Positions 44,026 through 52,848 of a stretch of DNA of 64,000 nt are shown here, piece after piece (within the stretch, counting starts at the first letter, position 1; every line of letters starts with the position of its first letter). The notes under the pieces were generated by a model. The model had not been told where the DNA came from, did no database searches, and saw only the letters and a list, made by a program, of their open reading frames with translations. The DNA comes from Emcibacter sp048269205. Its GTDB lineage: Bacteria > Pseudomonadota > Alphaproteobacteria > Sphingomonadales > Emcibacteraceae. The stretch is taken from the NCBI RefSeq assembly GCF_048269205.1, contig NZ_JBLXJC010000003.1, positions 1 through 64,000 of the forward strand. The letters run 5' to 3'. Both the position numbers and the translations under genes were made by a program.

Positions 44026-46620
44026 TCAGAAGGCCCAGCTCAGGGCCGCACGGGCCGCATGATCGGTCATGTCGGAGGAATATTCCCCGTGATAACCGAG
44101 CTCCAGTTCTGCCCCGCCAAGATCAAAGGCAACGCCCGCATCCACAAAGAACGTATTCTCGGAAAGCGGCGTGCCGGTAATGGCGAAACTCTCGCCACCG
44201 GCGAAGTTCAGGTGAACTTCCGGGGTAAGGTCACCGAAGGTATGGCTCCAGCCCGCACTGCCCAGCAGCCGGACATGTGTCGCACCCAGGGCGATTTCGC
44301 CGCTTGCGACACGCAGGCCGATCGTGGAGATCACATTGCTGTTGGTTTCAGAACCAGCAGTCAGCGCAGCCGTGCCGTCAAATTCTGAAAAACCATCCAG
44401 ATGCTGGCGCACATAGGCGACACCGGCGAAGGGTTCAAAGGTCATCTCGCCAACTTCCATGCTATAGCCCGCATCGGCAAAGACATGGATTGTAGAGCTG
44501 TCATAATCGGCACGCAGATACTGGTTATCCTCGCCGACAATGGCCTGACGGTCGGTGATGATATTCTGCCAGCCGAAGTCAGCCGCAAGTTTAAGGCGAA
44601 GGTTGCCCAGCCGTGTTCCTGTATAGGCGCCGGCATGATAACCATCCGCATCACCGGAGGACTTGCGGTCGTCGGAATCAAAGTCCATTTGACCATAACC
44701 GACAAAGAAGCCCGCGCTCCAGTTCTCCATAAACCGGGCATCCATGCCGAGGAAGAACCCGCTGTGATCCCGGTCGAATTCAGCGGCATTTTCTTCAGCC
44801 TTGTGATGACCCCAGGTGCCGAACAGCTTGCCCCAGCCGACAATCCCGGTGTTTTCACCTTCCTCGCCGTTTTCTTCCAAAGTCTCTTTCAGACGATCGG
44901 ACAGGACATCGCGCACAATATAGCTGTCCTCGATCAGCATGCTCTGCACGGAGGCATGGATTTCACCGGTCAGTGTATTGAAGGATTCCCTGGCTTCTTC
45001 CACGGTGCCGAGAGCCACCACGGCATTCCACAGGTCGTTTCCAACGCCCAGGCTGTCGAGCCATTCGGCCACCTGTTTCTCATTTTCCGTTTCGGCAATG
45101 CTTTCAAAGGTTACCGTCTGGATGATGGTGAAGGTGATGGCGTTGGCTGTATAGCTCAGTTCCGGGGACAGGAAAGCGCTGAGTGCCAAAGTCTCCAGGT
45201 CGTCAAACGTACCTGTCACAGTGCCACCGGTGGTCAGGATGGTATAGGTGGTATCCAGGGCGTAATCCGGATAGGGCACGATCTGCACGGTGCCGCCATT
45301 GATGACGGCATTGCCGGTGGCTGTCACCAGGTCGGAATTGCCGTCGCTGTCAATTTCCACAACATAGGTTGAGCCCGCATCAAAGGTAATATCGCCAGTC
45401 ACTTCCAGGGTGCCGATGGAATTGCCGGGGGATACCGCGCCGCCGCTTTTTACCACAGCGGAGGATACCTTGCCCGACCCACTCAGCGTGCCGCCGTCTT
45501 CAATGGCGACGGCCCCGTTGAAGGTGGTGTTCATGGACAGGTTGCCGCCGTAAACCTCCATTGTTCCGGAAAAATCGGTCAGGTCGCCGGTCAGACTGGT
45601 ATAACCGGAATAGCTTTCAAGCGTCCCGGTACCCATCAGGTTGGCGGCAAATTCATAATCTTCGGAGGTATGATTGAAAACAATCGCACCGGTGCTGCTT
45701 TCGCCGCCGGCAAGGCCGGCGCTGAAAAGGACGGTTCCCACTTCCAGAGTTCCCGGTGCAACAGCATCGTCACCGGCGGCAGCGCCAATAATCAGGGTGC
45801 CGCTGGAGCCGTCCTCATAGGCCAGGTCCATGCGGCCTGCCACGGTCAACGTTGCGCCACCGGCAACAGTCAAGGCGCCGGAACCGGTCCAACCGACAAT
45901 GACGTTAGAATCCGTGGATACCCTGGCGCCATCCGAAATGATTATCGAGCCATCCCCCTGGTTGCCCGCTACGATATATCCGTCAGTATGCAAAGAAGCC
46001 CCGTCGGAAACCGTCATTTCCCCGGCGCCACTGAAACCGACCCAGACAGAGCCGCTGTCGGTCCAGCTGGTCCCGGCTCCGGTCACCAGCAGGGTACCCG
46101 CACCATCACCAGTCATGCCGAGGTAAGTCTCATTTGAGGTCACCGTGGCGCCGGCGGACACTGTCATTTCGCCCCGGGCCTCATTACCCACGACGAAACG
46201 ATCATTATTTATCCATTGCGAGCCGGCACCTGTGACAACAGCGGATCCGTCCGCTTCATATCCCACGACAGTTTTGTCGACTTCGACAATGCCTCCGGCG
46301 GAAATGGTCAGTGAACTGCTCTCTGCGGTGTCCCCGATATTGAGCTGGGTGCTCGACAGATCCCAGGGGCTGGCCTGGGTGCCACCGCCGGTGCCGATCA
46401 CCGTTTCGTCGGTGCCGTCGATGGTGACTTCCGGAATTGTGGCCCGGGCCTGAAAGGCCATCATGCTGCCGGTCAGAGCCGTCGCCAGAAACAGGCCGCA
46501 GCGCGCGGCAGACAAATATCTGTTTCGCTTTTCCGCACCGGTGGTTTTAAATTTATTAAATGAAATGAAATTGGTCCGGGTTGCCTTATGCGCGACCGGA
46601 GCATTCTTGTACATACGCAT
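44026..46620 (-). CDS. Autotransporter (type Va) with short-repeat passenger
   Basis: 864 residues from the ATG at 46620 with AGGAGG 6 nt upstream. A long signal peptide (about residues 1-62, basic n-region then GLFLATALTGSMMAFQARA) is followed by a beta-helical passenger. Residues about 90-270 contain five or six copies of a roughly 35-residue repeat built on VTGAGSxW, VGNxGxGxMTVSxGA. A PL-like linker with DFSGTMEVYGGNL leads to a barrel of about 270 residues ending in ALSWAF with the terminal phenylalanine. It should be surface-exposed or released; adhesin is the likely role, but no ligand is evident. Confidence 0.88.
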   Translation of the reverse strand: MRMYKNAPVAHKATRTNFISFNKFKTTGAEKRNRYLSAARCGLFLATALTGSMMAFQARATIPEVTIDGTDETVIGTGGGTQASPWDLSSTQLNIGDTAESSSLTISAGGIVEVDKTVVGYEADGSAVVTGAGSQWINNDRFVVGNEARGEMTVSAGATVTSNETYLGMTGDGAGTLLVTGAGTSWTDSGSVWVGFSGAGEMTVSDGASLHTDGYIVAGNQGDGSIIISDGARVSTDSNVIVGWTGSGALTVAGGATLTVAGRMDLAYEDGSSGTLIIGAAAGDDAVAPGTLEVGTVLFSAGLAGGESSTGAIVFNHTSEDYEFAANLMGTGTLESYSGYTSLTGDLTDFSGTMEVYGGNLSMNTTFNGAVAIEDGGTLSGSGKVSSAVVKSGGAVSPGNSIGTLEVTGDITFDAGSTYVVEIDSDGNSDLVTATGNAVINGGTVQIVPYPDYALDTTYTILTTGGTVTGTFDDLETLALSAFLSPELSYTANAITFTIIQTVTFESIAETENEKQVAEWLDSLGVGNDLWNAVVALGTVEEARESFNTLTGEIHASVQSMLIEDSYIVRDVLSDRLKETLEENGEEGENTGIVGWGKLFGTWGHHKAEENAAEFDRDHSGFFLGMDARFMENWSAGFFVGYGQMDFDSDDRKSSGDADGYHAGAYTGTRLGNLRLKLAADFGWQNIITDRQAIVGEDNQYLRADYDSSTIHVFADAGYSMEVGEMTFEPFAGVAYVRQHLDGFSEFDGTAALTAGSETNSNVISTIGLRVASGEIALGATHVRLLGSAGWSHTFGDLTPEVHLNFAGGESFAITGTPLSENTFFVDAGVAFDLGGAELELGYHGEYSSDMTDHAARAALSWAF

Positions 46621-46871
46621 TGTGTCCTCCTTGCATACCGGTATGAGCCAGGATGTCGCTGGACACGACATATGTCGCACGCCCAAGGCAAATCTTGTCA
46701 ATGCCCCCTCCCCATACCAAAACTGTTACATAACTCTGATGATCCGGTAAAAAGACCTCAACCCGTTCGCCCGGAACATCCTCTATCTAACGCCGGACCA
46801 TTACTAAACAATTAAAGATTTAATCCCGGTGCAGAATATCGTCTTCTGATTGAGGACCCGGGGCGGCATGG
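46621..46871. other. Upstream region of the autotransporter
   Basis: Noncoding on both strands as far as I can see. It includes the autotransporter ribosome site and presumably its promoter. No strong dyad stands out. Confidence 0.4.
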
Positions 46872-47024
46872 TCAAAAGGAAGAAAGCGAGATGTCGATCT
46901 TTGCGGGCAGGTTTGCAAGCACGGTCCTTTTGGCCTCCATCGTGATGTCGCCTTCTGGGCTGATCTCGAACTCACAGATGCCGACCGCTTTGCCATAATA
47001 GACGAGACATGACACATAATAGAG
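46872..47024 (-). pseudogene. C-terminal fragment of an unidentified protein
   Basis: A 50-codon open stretch ends at the TGA at 46872-46874 and reads as ordinary protein: YYVSCLVYYGKAVGICEFE and then SPEGDITMEAKRTVLANLP. It has no start and is cut exactly where the rhodanese copy on the other strand begins (47022-47024). I do not recognise the family. A different minus frame across the same bases is open but has no protein-like composition. Confidence 0.5.
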
Positions 47025-47257
47025 TTCCCCCTGAGCGACGGCCTCTATGTTTCCTCCAAAGACCTGCTGGCGGCCCTTAAAAGGGCGTGCAGATCATCGC
47101 CTATTGTTCCTGCCCGCGGCCCGCGGCCGATCATGTGATCATGAACCTGCGCAAAAAGGGCTATACAAGAACCGCCGTACTTTATGAGGGCATCTTCGGC
47201 TGGATGAACCTGGGCTATCCGGTAATGCGAGGCGACGTGCGGGATCAGGCGGAATAA
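47023..47257 (+). pseudogene. Truncated, internally deleted copy of the cytochrome c-rhodanese gene
   Basis: Bases 47023-47080 match 49045-49102, and 47088-47257 match 49236-49404, with only a few differences. About 124 bases between them are lost, with AAAG at both ends of the gap in the parent, and the loss is not a multiple of three. The upstream two-thirds of the gene, including both haem motifs, is missing. The second part still reads as the rhodanese end (IIAYCSCPRPAADHVIMNL...) to its stop, but there is no start or ribosome site, so it is a remnant. Confidence 0.85.
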
Positions 47258-47402
47258 GTTTTCCACCTGTTTACAAATCAGTCAGCACCGAAAGCTCCAC
47301 ACCGTATATCAGGAAATAATAAAAATATAAGACGACTAACAGGCAATATGTTATGTTGGCTTATAGGACAAGGGGCGGTCAGTCTGATTCAACGGGTAAC
47401 TT

Positions 47403-48119
47403 GTGGAACGAAAACCACCGCTTCTGCTCTTCTGTTTTATTGCGGCCATTGCCTGGGCGCACAGCAGTGATGCACGGGAATTGACATTTACCACCTTCAG
47501 AAATGCCCCCATCCAGAAACTTTCCGCACAAATAATTTCCGAAGCCTATGCGACCCTTGATATCAAGGTATCAATCAAGGAACTGCCGGGTCTGCGCGCC
47601 CTCGTGGTGGCAAACTCAGGTGAGACCGACGGGGAAATCAGCCGTATTGGAGGCATAGAGAAGAAATTTACCAACCTGATTGCCATTCCAACACCTGTGA
47701 ACCATATTGAAATTGTTGTTTTTTCTGAAAATTCCGCCCTCAAAATAGAAAACTGGCACAACCTTCAAGGACTAAAAGTAGGAATAGTAAGCGGCTCCGT
47801 TTTTACAGAAACCCTTGACCAAGGCCTGAACACCCTGAGAATCAACAATTACAAGCAGTTGTTTACGATTCTGAAAAGAGGAAGAGTAGATGTTGCCGTG
47901 AGTCCCTACATCAATGGCTTATCAATGTTAAAAACCAATCCACACTGGACCATTCTTCCTGTCTCCCCGTCCCTGCAAAATGAAGATCTTTATCATTATA
48001 TTCATAAAAGACATCGACATCTGATCCCAAAATTAAACCAGATTTTTCAGGAGATGCACTCAAGTGGCAGGATTAAACATCTGAGAAATCAATTCCTCGA
48101 AGAACTGGTAAAGAACTGA
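47403..48119 (+). CDS. Periplasmic solute-binding-like protein (SBP_bac_3 type)
   Basis: 238 residues from a GTG start. A signal peptide (LLLFCFIAAIAWAHSSDA) is followed by a small type II binding-protein fold: ELTFTTFRNAPIQKLSAQI, RALVVANSGETDGEISRI, and LQGLKVGIVSGSVF in the second lobe. No permease or ATPase is next to it, so it may feed a distant transporter or act as a free sensor domain. It lies between the rhodanese remnant and the intact cytochrome-rhodanese gene, which suggests rearrangement here. Confidence 0.75.
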   Translation: MERKPPLLLFCFIAAIAWAHSSDARELTFTTFRNAPIQKLSAQIISEAYATLDIKVSIKELPGLRALVVANSGETDGEISRIGGIEKKFTNLIAIPTPVNHIEIVVFSENSALKIENWHNLQGLKVGIVSGSVFTETLDQGLNTLRINNYKQLFTILKRGRVDVAVSPYINGLSMLKTNPHWTILPVSPSLQNEDLYHYIHKRHRHLIPKLNQIFQEMHSSGRIKHLRNQFLEELVKN

Positions 48120-48279
48120 AATCCACTCACTGCCTTCCCTGAATTAACCCGAGAACCCTATCCTGGTTCATTTCATTTGAAACCCAGAGTATGCCCCTCT
48201 ATAAAGAGGTGCTCGATATACATAAAAAAAATGTCAAACCTGCACAGGCCAGACAGACCTTGCATAAATGGGAGATGAA

Positions 48280-49404
48280 ATGACACCAGTGAAACCGCTT
48301 GCCGTCCTGTTGATCGGCCTTGTAAGCCTCCTCGCCGTCTCTTCCACCGCCATAGCCCAATCACATGAACACAAGGCACATGAACCCGGCACCCTGCCGC
48401 CACCGCGGAAACTGACCGAAGAACAGAGCAAGCGGGCCGCCGAAAACTACCAGAAATACTGTGCGCTGTGCCATGGTGCAGACCGGGAAGGCTATGCCAA
48501 TGACCATGCGCCTTCCTTAAAAAGCCGGAGCCTGATGGAAACCGGCATTCCCCATGCTGTGCTGCGCCCCATGTCTTACGGGCGCGAGGGGACGGCCATG
48601 GGTGGCTACCTTGATGAAGTGGGCGGACCCATGAGTCTGGACGAGACTTGGGACCTGACCTACTGGCTTTACTGGCAGGCGGGATATAAACGGGTCAAGC
48701 TTTCCACTGACCCGGTGCACGGTGATGTGGAAAGAGGCAAACAGGTCTATACGGAAAACTGTGCCAGCTGCCACGGCGTGAACGGCGAAGGAGTGAACGC
48801 CCCGGCACTCGGCAATGCCTCGGCGCTCGCCCACAACACCGATGAAGTTATCCGCTATGCCATCCGCAACGGCCGTCAGGGCACCCCGATGCAGGCCTGG
48901 GCGGGTATCCTCAGCGATGAAGATATCGACAATGTGACGGCCTTCCTGAGGAGCCGTGCCGGCGGCTGGGAGCAGTCACAGCCTGTACTGCGCAAACTGC
49001 CGACCCCGGAAGACTATATCGTCAATCCGGACGGTGAAGATCCCGAGTTCACCCTGAGCGACGGCCTCTATATTTCCTCCAAAGACCTGCTGGCGGCCCT
49101 TAAAGGCAAAAAGCGGATGGTGCTTCTGGACACCAGAGTTCCCTCGGTCTGGCAACGGGCCCATATCGAAGGCGCGATCCCGGTCCCCTATTACACCGAC
49201 TTTGACAAAATCACCGAGGACCTGCCCAAAGACGTACAGATCATCGCCTATTGTTCCTGCCCGCGGGCCGCGGCCGATCATGTGATCATGAACCTGCGCA
49301 AAAAGGGCTACACAAGAACCGCCGTACTTTATGAGGGCATCTTCGGCTGGATGAACCTGGGCTATCCGGTGATGCGCGGCGATATCCGGAAAAAGAGCGA
49401 ATAA
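48280..49404 (+). CDS. Dihaem cytochrome c fused to a rhodanese domain
   Basis: 374 residues from the ATG at 48280, 5 bases after GGGAG; an earlier ATG at 48268 has no ribosome site. A signal peptide (about 1-27, ending in AIAQ) is followed by two class I cytochrome c domains with CALCH (61-65) and CASCH (161-165). From about residue 265 comes a rhodanese domain (LLDTRVPSVWQRAHIEGAIPVPYY), with cysteines C325 and C327 in AYCSCPRA. The protein should be periplasmic and could couple sulfur transfer to electron flow. A broken copy of its 3' part lies 1.3 kb upstream. Confidence 0.88.
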   Translation: MTPVKPLAVLLIGLVSLLAVSSTAIAQSHEHKAHEPGTLPPPRKLTEEQSKRAAENYQKYCALCHGADREGYANDHAPSLKSRSLMETGIPHAVLRPMSYGREGTAMGGYLDEVGGPMSLDETWDLTYWLYWQAGYKRVKLSTDPVHGDVERGKQVYTENCASCHGVNGEGVNAPALGNASALAHNTDEVIRYAIRNGRQGTPMQAWAGILSDEDIDNVTAFLRSRAGGWEQSQPVLRKLPTPEDYIVNPDGEDPEFTLSDGLYISSKDLLAALKGKKRMVLLDTRVPSVWQRAHIEGAIPVPYYTDFDKITEDLPKDVQIIAYCSCPRAAADHVIMNLRKKGYTRTAVLYEGIFGWMNLGYPVMRGDIRKKSE

Positions 49405-49513
49405 CTTCCTTTGGCCGGAGCGGCGATTTCCAATTGTTGAAAAACAGCGCGCTTTCAACTACAAACCGGAGAAGTATATCGCTGAAATTGTCACCTCATG
49501 GAAAGAGCCGCCA

Positions 49514-50620
49514 ATGACCACATGCATCACCCTTCCGAAATGGTATGATCTTCACACCCATTTCCGCCAGGACGCAACATTGCCGGCAACAGTGAAGGAC
49601 CATGTGTCGATGCAGTGCGCCGGCGCTCTGGCCATGCCCAATACCGCCCCCCCTGTCGGCAAGGTGTTTGAAAAAGAACAGGTCTCAAACTACAAAAGCA
49701 TTGAACAATATCGCGCTGAAATCCTGGAGGCGGCGAACGGAGCCTTCAGGGAGGTTATCGTTCCGCTTTACCTGACCCATGACACAACGCCGCAGATGAT
49801 TGAGCAGGGCGCGGCCGCGGGCCTTCTCAAGGCCTGTAAATATTATCCGCCCCATGGCACGACCGGCGCGGAGTTCGGGGCCCCGCTTGAAAGATTTATG
49901 GAGAATGGCGTTTTCCAGGCCATGCAGGAGGCCGGTGTAACACTCTGCATTCACGGCGAAGAACACGGCCTTGCGGCAGAGCGCTATTTTGACCGGGGCG
50001 AAAATGCCGAAGAGATCTTCTACAGAGAGCATATGCCGCGTCTGGTCGAGAAGTTTCCCACCTTGCGCATTGTCGGTGAGCATCTAACCACAAAGGTTGG
50101 CGTAGACTTCGTAAATGATGCACCGGACCATGTGAAGGCCAATATCACGCCCCAGCATCTGCTCTATACGGTCAGCAGTCTGCTCAACGGCCTTAAATAT
50201 CACCTTTATTGCCTGCCCCTGGTGAAATTCGAGGAAGACCGGGCCGCCCTGCGCGACGCAGCTACTGCTACCGATAATTCCAAGTTTTTTGCCGGAACGG
50301 ACAGTGCGCCCCACACACAAAAAACCACCCCCTGCGGCTGTGCGGCCGGCTGTTATACCGGCGGGATCGCGCCCCAGCTTTATGCCCAGGCGTTCGAGAT
50401 GGCCGGTGTTGATCTCGGCACACAGGCAGGACAGGTCATTCTGGAAAAGTTCCTCTGTACCATTGGCCGGGAATTTTATGATTTGCCGACACCTCAGGAA
50501 ACGTTCACCCTCGAAAAAACCCCTGAAGATATCCATCCTCTAAAGATTGGCGATCAGACCATTATTCCTTTGCCGCTGGGCATGGAATGTGAAGTGCCCT
50601 GGCGCATCAGGCGCCGGTAA
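49514..50620 (+). CDS. pyrC: Dihydroorotase
   Basis: 368 residues of the amidohydrolase fold. The metal-binding HTHFR is near residue 16-20, a lysine expected to be carbamylated lies in ACKYYPPHGTTG near 100, HGEEHG follows near 138, and the late aspartate is in GTDSAPH near 258. It matches class II (PyrC) enzymes of pyrimidine synthesis, which form dihydroorotate. The gene stands alone, with a terminator after it. Confidence 0.9.
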   Translation: MTTCITLPKWYDLHTHFRQDATLPATVKDHVSMQCAGALAMPNTAPPVGKVFEKEQVSNYKSIEQYRAEILEAANGAFREVIVPLYLTHDTTPQMIEQGAAAGLLKACKYYPPHGTTGAEFGAPLERFMENGVFQAMQEAGVTLCIHGEEHGLAAERYFDRGENAEEIFYREHMPRLVEKFPTLRIVGEHLTTKVGVDFVNDAPDHVKANITPQHLLYTVSSLLNGLKYHLYCLPLVKFEEDRAALRDAATATDNSKFFAGTDSAPHTQKTTPCGCAAGCYTGGIAPQLYAQAFEMAGVDLGTQAGQVILEKFLCTIGREFYDLPTPQETFTLEKTPEDIHPLKIGDQTIIPLPLGMECEVPWRIRRR

Positions 50621-50653
50621 ATTCTTTCCAGGAAAAATAACCGGCAAAAACAA

Positions 50654-50687
50654 AAAGGGCGCTGATCATTTCTGGTCAACGCCCTTT
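50654..50687. terminator. Bidirectional terminator between pyrC and the cold-shock gene
   Basis: AAAGGGCG (50654-50661) and CGCCCTTT (50680-50687) plus an inner TGATCA/TGGTCA pairing form a long stem. A-rich sequence on one side and a T-containing tail on the other serve both convergent genes. Confidence 0.8.
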
Positions 50688-50709
50688 ATTCTACTGAAAT
50701 ATCTGCCGG

Positions 50710-50922
50710 TTAGGCTGTTTTCAGGTTAATTGCAGAGGTCTTGCCGGTTTTGCTGCTGACTTCTGTGTCATAAGAAACCTGCTGACCTTCATCAAGGCTG
50801 GACAGGCCGGACTGTTCCAGAGCGGTAATGTGTACGAACACATCGGAGCCGCCATTATCAGGAGCAATAAAGCCATAGCCTTTTGTCGGGTTAAACCATT
50901 TTACAGTACCATCATTCATCAT
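50710..50922 (-). CDS. Cold-shock domain protein
   Basis: 70 residues from the ATG at 50922 with AAAGGAAA upstream. GTVKWFNPTKGYGFI (RNP1) and SDVFVHITALE (RNP2) are intact. It is a single-stranded nucleic-acid chaperone. It lies next to a DEAD-box helicase gene on the same strand, a pairing consistent with a shared role in RNA remodelling. Confidence 0.95.
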   Translation of the reverse strand: MMNDGTVKWFNPTKGYGFIAPDNGGSDVFVHITALEQSGLSSLDEGQQVSYDTEVSSKTGKTSAINLKTA

Positions 50923-50998
50923 AAGTTTCCTTTTGTTTGATGAGGGGGTGGCAACAGCGCCGCCCCAATGTTTGTTATTCACATGACCCCGTAACGGA

Positions 50999-52363
50999 TC
51001 ATGCTACGCGTGTTTGTTTCTGGGTTGATGCATTGTTTCCCGAAGATTTCAGGAAACGAATTTCACTAAGCGGATGGCTCCCTTCCTGTACGGATGTTCC
51101 CTGTCGGGGAGAATCTGTTCGGGCGACGTCCTTCCGGGGGCCGCCTTTACGCTTACGGGATACCCGCCGCGGCTTTGCCTTAACGCCGGTGTTGTTTCGC
51201 TCTGACATATTACGTGCTGGACGCCCGATTGAGGCCGGAACATTTCCGCCCTCACGTTTGATTCTAGCGCCAATCAGCTTCTCGATATCCGCCAGCAGCC
51301 CGCTTTCCGATGGATCACACAGAGAGATCGCCTGGCCGGACTTGCCGGCCCGGGCCGTTCTGCCGATCCGGTGTACGTAGGCCTCGGCCACATTGGGCAG
51401 TTCAAAATTAATGACATGGGATACATCATCAATATCAATGCCACGCGCGGCCACATCCGTGGCGACAAGGACAGGAGTCTCCCCATTCCGGAAAAGCAGC
51501 AGCGCTTTTTCACGCTGGTTCTGGCTTTTGTTGCCGTGAATGGCGCCCGCTCCGATACCGGCAGCCACAAGCTGCTTGCTCAGGCGATCGGCACCTCGTT
51601 TGGTGCGGGTGAAAACGATCGCACTGCTGACATCATGGCCGCTCAACAGATCGACAAGCGCTGCCCGTTTGTCTTCCTTGGGCATAAACTTCACCGATTG
51701 TTCAATACGGTCAATGGGTTTTGCCGCCGCAGCAACCGCAACTGTTTGCGGGTCCTTCTGGAAGTCCTGGGCCAGTGACTTGATTTTTGCCGGCATGGTA
51801 GCCGATACCATTACGGTCTGGCGCTTCTTGGGCAATTTGCCCATGATCCGCCGGATGGCAGGATAAAATCCGAGATCCAGCATCTGGTCGGCTTCGTCCA
51901 GAACAACAGTCTCAACCTGGGCAAGACCAATGGCATTCTGGGACAGCAAATCCTCCAGTCGACCCGGAGTGGCGATAACGATCTCCGCTCCGTTGCCAAG
52001 CTTGCGGATCTGCGGACCCGGCTTCACACCGCCAACAATGGAAACAGTCCTGAGCGGCAGGTCGCCTGCCAGGCTAAGTGCATTTCTTTCGATCTGCAGG
52101 GCCAGCTCACGGGTTGGGGTGAGGATCAGGAAACGGCAGGATCTCGGCCTGCTTTTTTCAGAACGCCTGCAAAGTATATCAAGAATTGGCAGCAAAAAAG
52201 CGGCAGTCTTGCCGGTACCCGTCTGGGCAATGGCAATGACATCACGGTTCTCTAGCTGCGGGGGGATGGCTTGAGCCTGAACGGGCGTCGGGTTCGATAG
52301 TCCCTCTGCCGACAGGGCAGAAAGGAGGTGCCTGGACAAGCCAAGCTCTTTAAAAGTCGTCAA
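50999..52363 (-). CDS. DEAD-box RNA helicase (RhlE-like)
   Basis: 454 residues from a TTG start. Helicase motifs appear in order: Q motif (TPVQAQAIP), motif I AQTGTGKT, Ia TPTRELALQ, Ib TPGRLED, II DEAD, III SAT, IV IVFTRTK, V ATDVAARGID and VI HRIGRTARAG. The C-terminal 80 residues are basic and low-complexity (KAKPRRVSRKRKGG), typical of RNA-binding tails. A weak ribosome site and TTG codon suggest low or regulated translation. The cold-shock gene follows after 76 bases. Confidence 0.92.
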   Translation of the reverse strand: MTTFKELGLSRHLLSALSAEGLSNPTPVQAQAIPPQLENRDVIAIAQTGTGKTAAFLLPILDILCRRSEKSRPRSCRFLILTPTRELALQIERNALSLAGDLPLRTVSIVGGVKPGPQIRKLGNGAEIVIATPGRLEDLLSQNAIGLAQVETVVLDEADQMLDLGFYPAIRRIMGKLPKKRQTVMVSATMPAKIKSLAQDFQKDPQTVAVAAAAKPIDRIEQSVKFMPKEDKRAALVDLLSGHDVSSAIVFTRTKRGADRLSKQLVAAGIGAGAIHGNKSQNQREKALLLFRNGETPVLVATDVAARGIDIDDVSHVINFELPNVAEAYVHRIGRTARAGKSGQAISLCDPSESGLLADIEKLIGARIKREGGNVPASIGRPARNMSERNNTGVKAKPRRVSRKRKGGPRKDVARTDSPRQGTSVQEGSHPLSEIRFLKSSGNNASTQKQTRVA

Positions 52364-52848
52364 ATAAATCTTTCTTTATGCCACGGGGATCTTCTTCAGG
52401 CCTATGCCTGTCAAGGGTCTCCGGACATTTATTTTCAGGGAAGCTCGCGCAAAACAGCTGCCGGTGGTTTAGGCCTTATTGGCCCTGATGGTGGCAACCT
52501 TCTTGGTCAGAAATGCTGCTATCATGTGGCTTCTGCCAATGTTTAAACACCATTTACGCGCAAAGCCTGACTGTCTTAGAACACTAAACTGCAGAAAAAG
52601 CAAGGTAATTCGTGAGGGACTAGTATTTTCGGGCCGGCATATCGAACCGCAACGGAGGGGAATCCGGAACAGGAGATATACAAAAACCGCTGTACTCCGC
52701 GAAGAAGGCAACTGAGTCTGTTAAATTTTTTGTAATACCCCTCTGATAGAACTGACAAAAAATTTGGCGTAAAAAAATTGGCGGGGGCTCCATCGGACGA
52801 TATAGTGCCCTTTGGCCCGCCGGGGAAACCCTGAAAGAGCAGAGGGAT
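52364..52848. other. Long intergenic region between helicase and polysaccharide genes
   Basis: 485 bases without a credible gene. It should hold the leftward helicase promoter and leader and the rightward promoter of the polysaccharide set. A GC-rich imperfect hairpin (GGCGGG near 52781 with CCCGCC near 52817) lies just before the deacetylase gene. Nothing else can be assigned. Confidence 0.45.

Noticed and set aside
46820..47017. A 65-codon minus-strand ORF in the fragment region
   Set aside because: Its composition is arginine and serine rich and not protein-like; a different minus frame over the same bases reads as a normal protein tail, so I kept that one.
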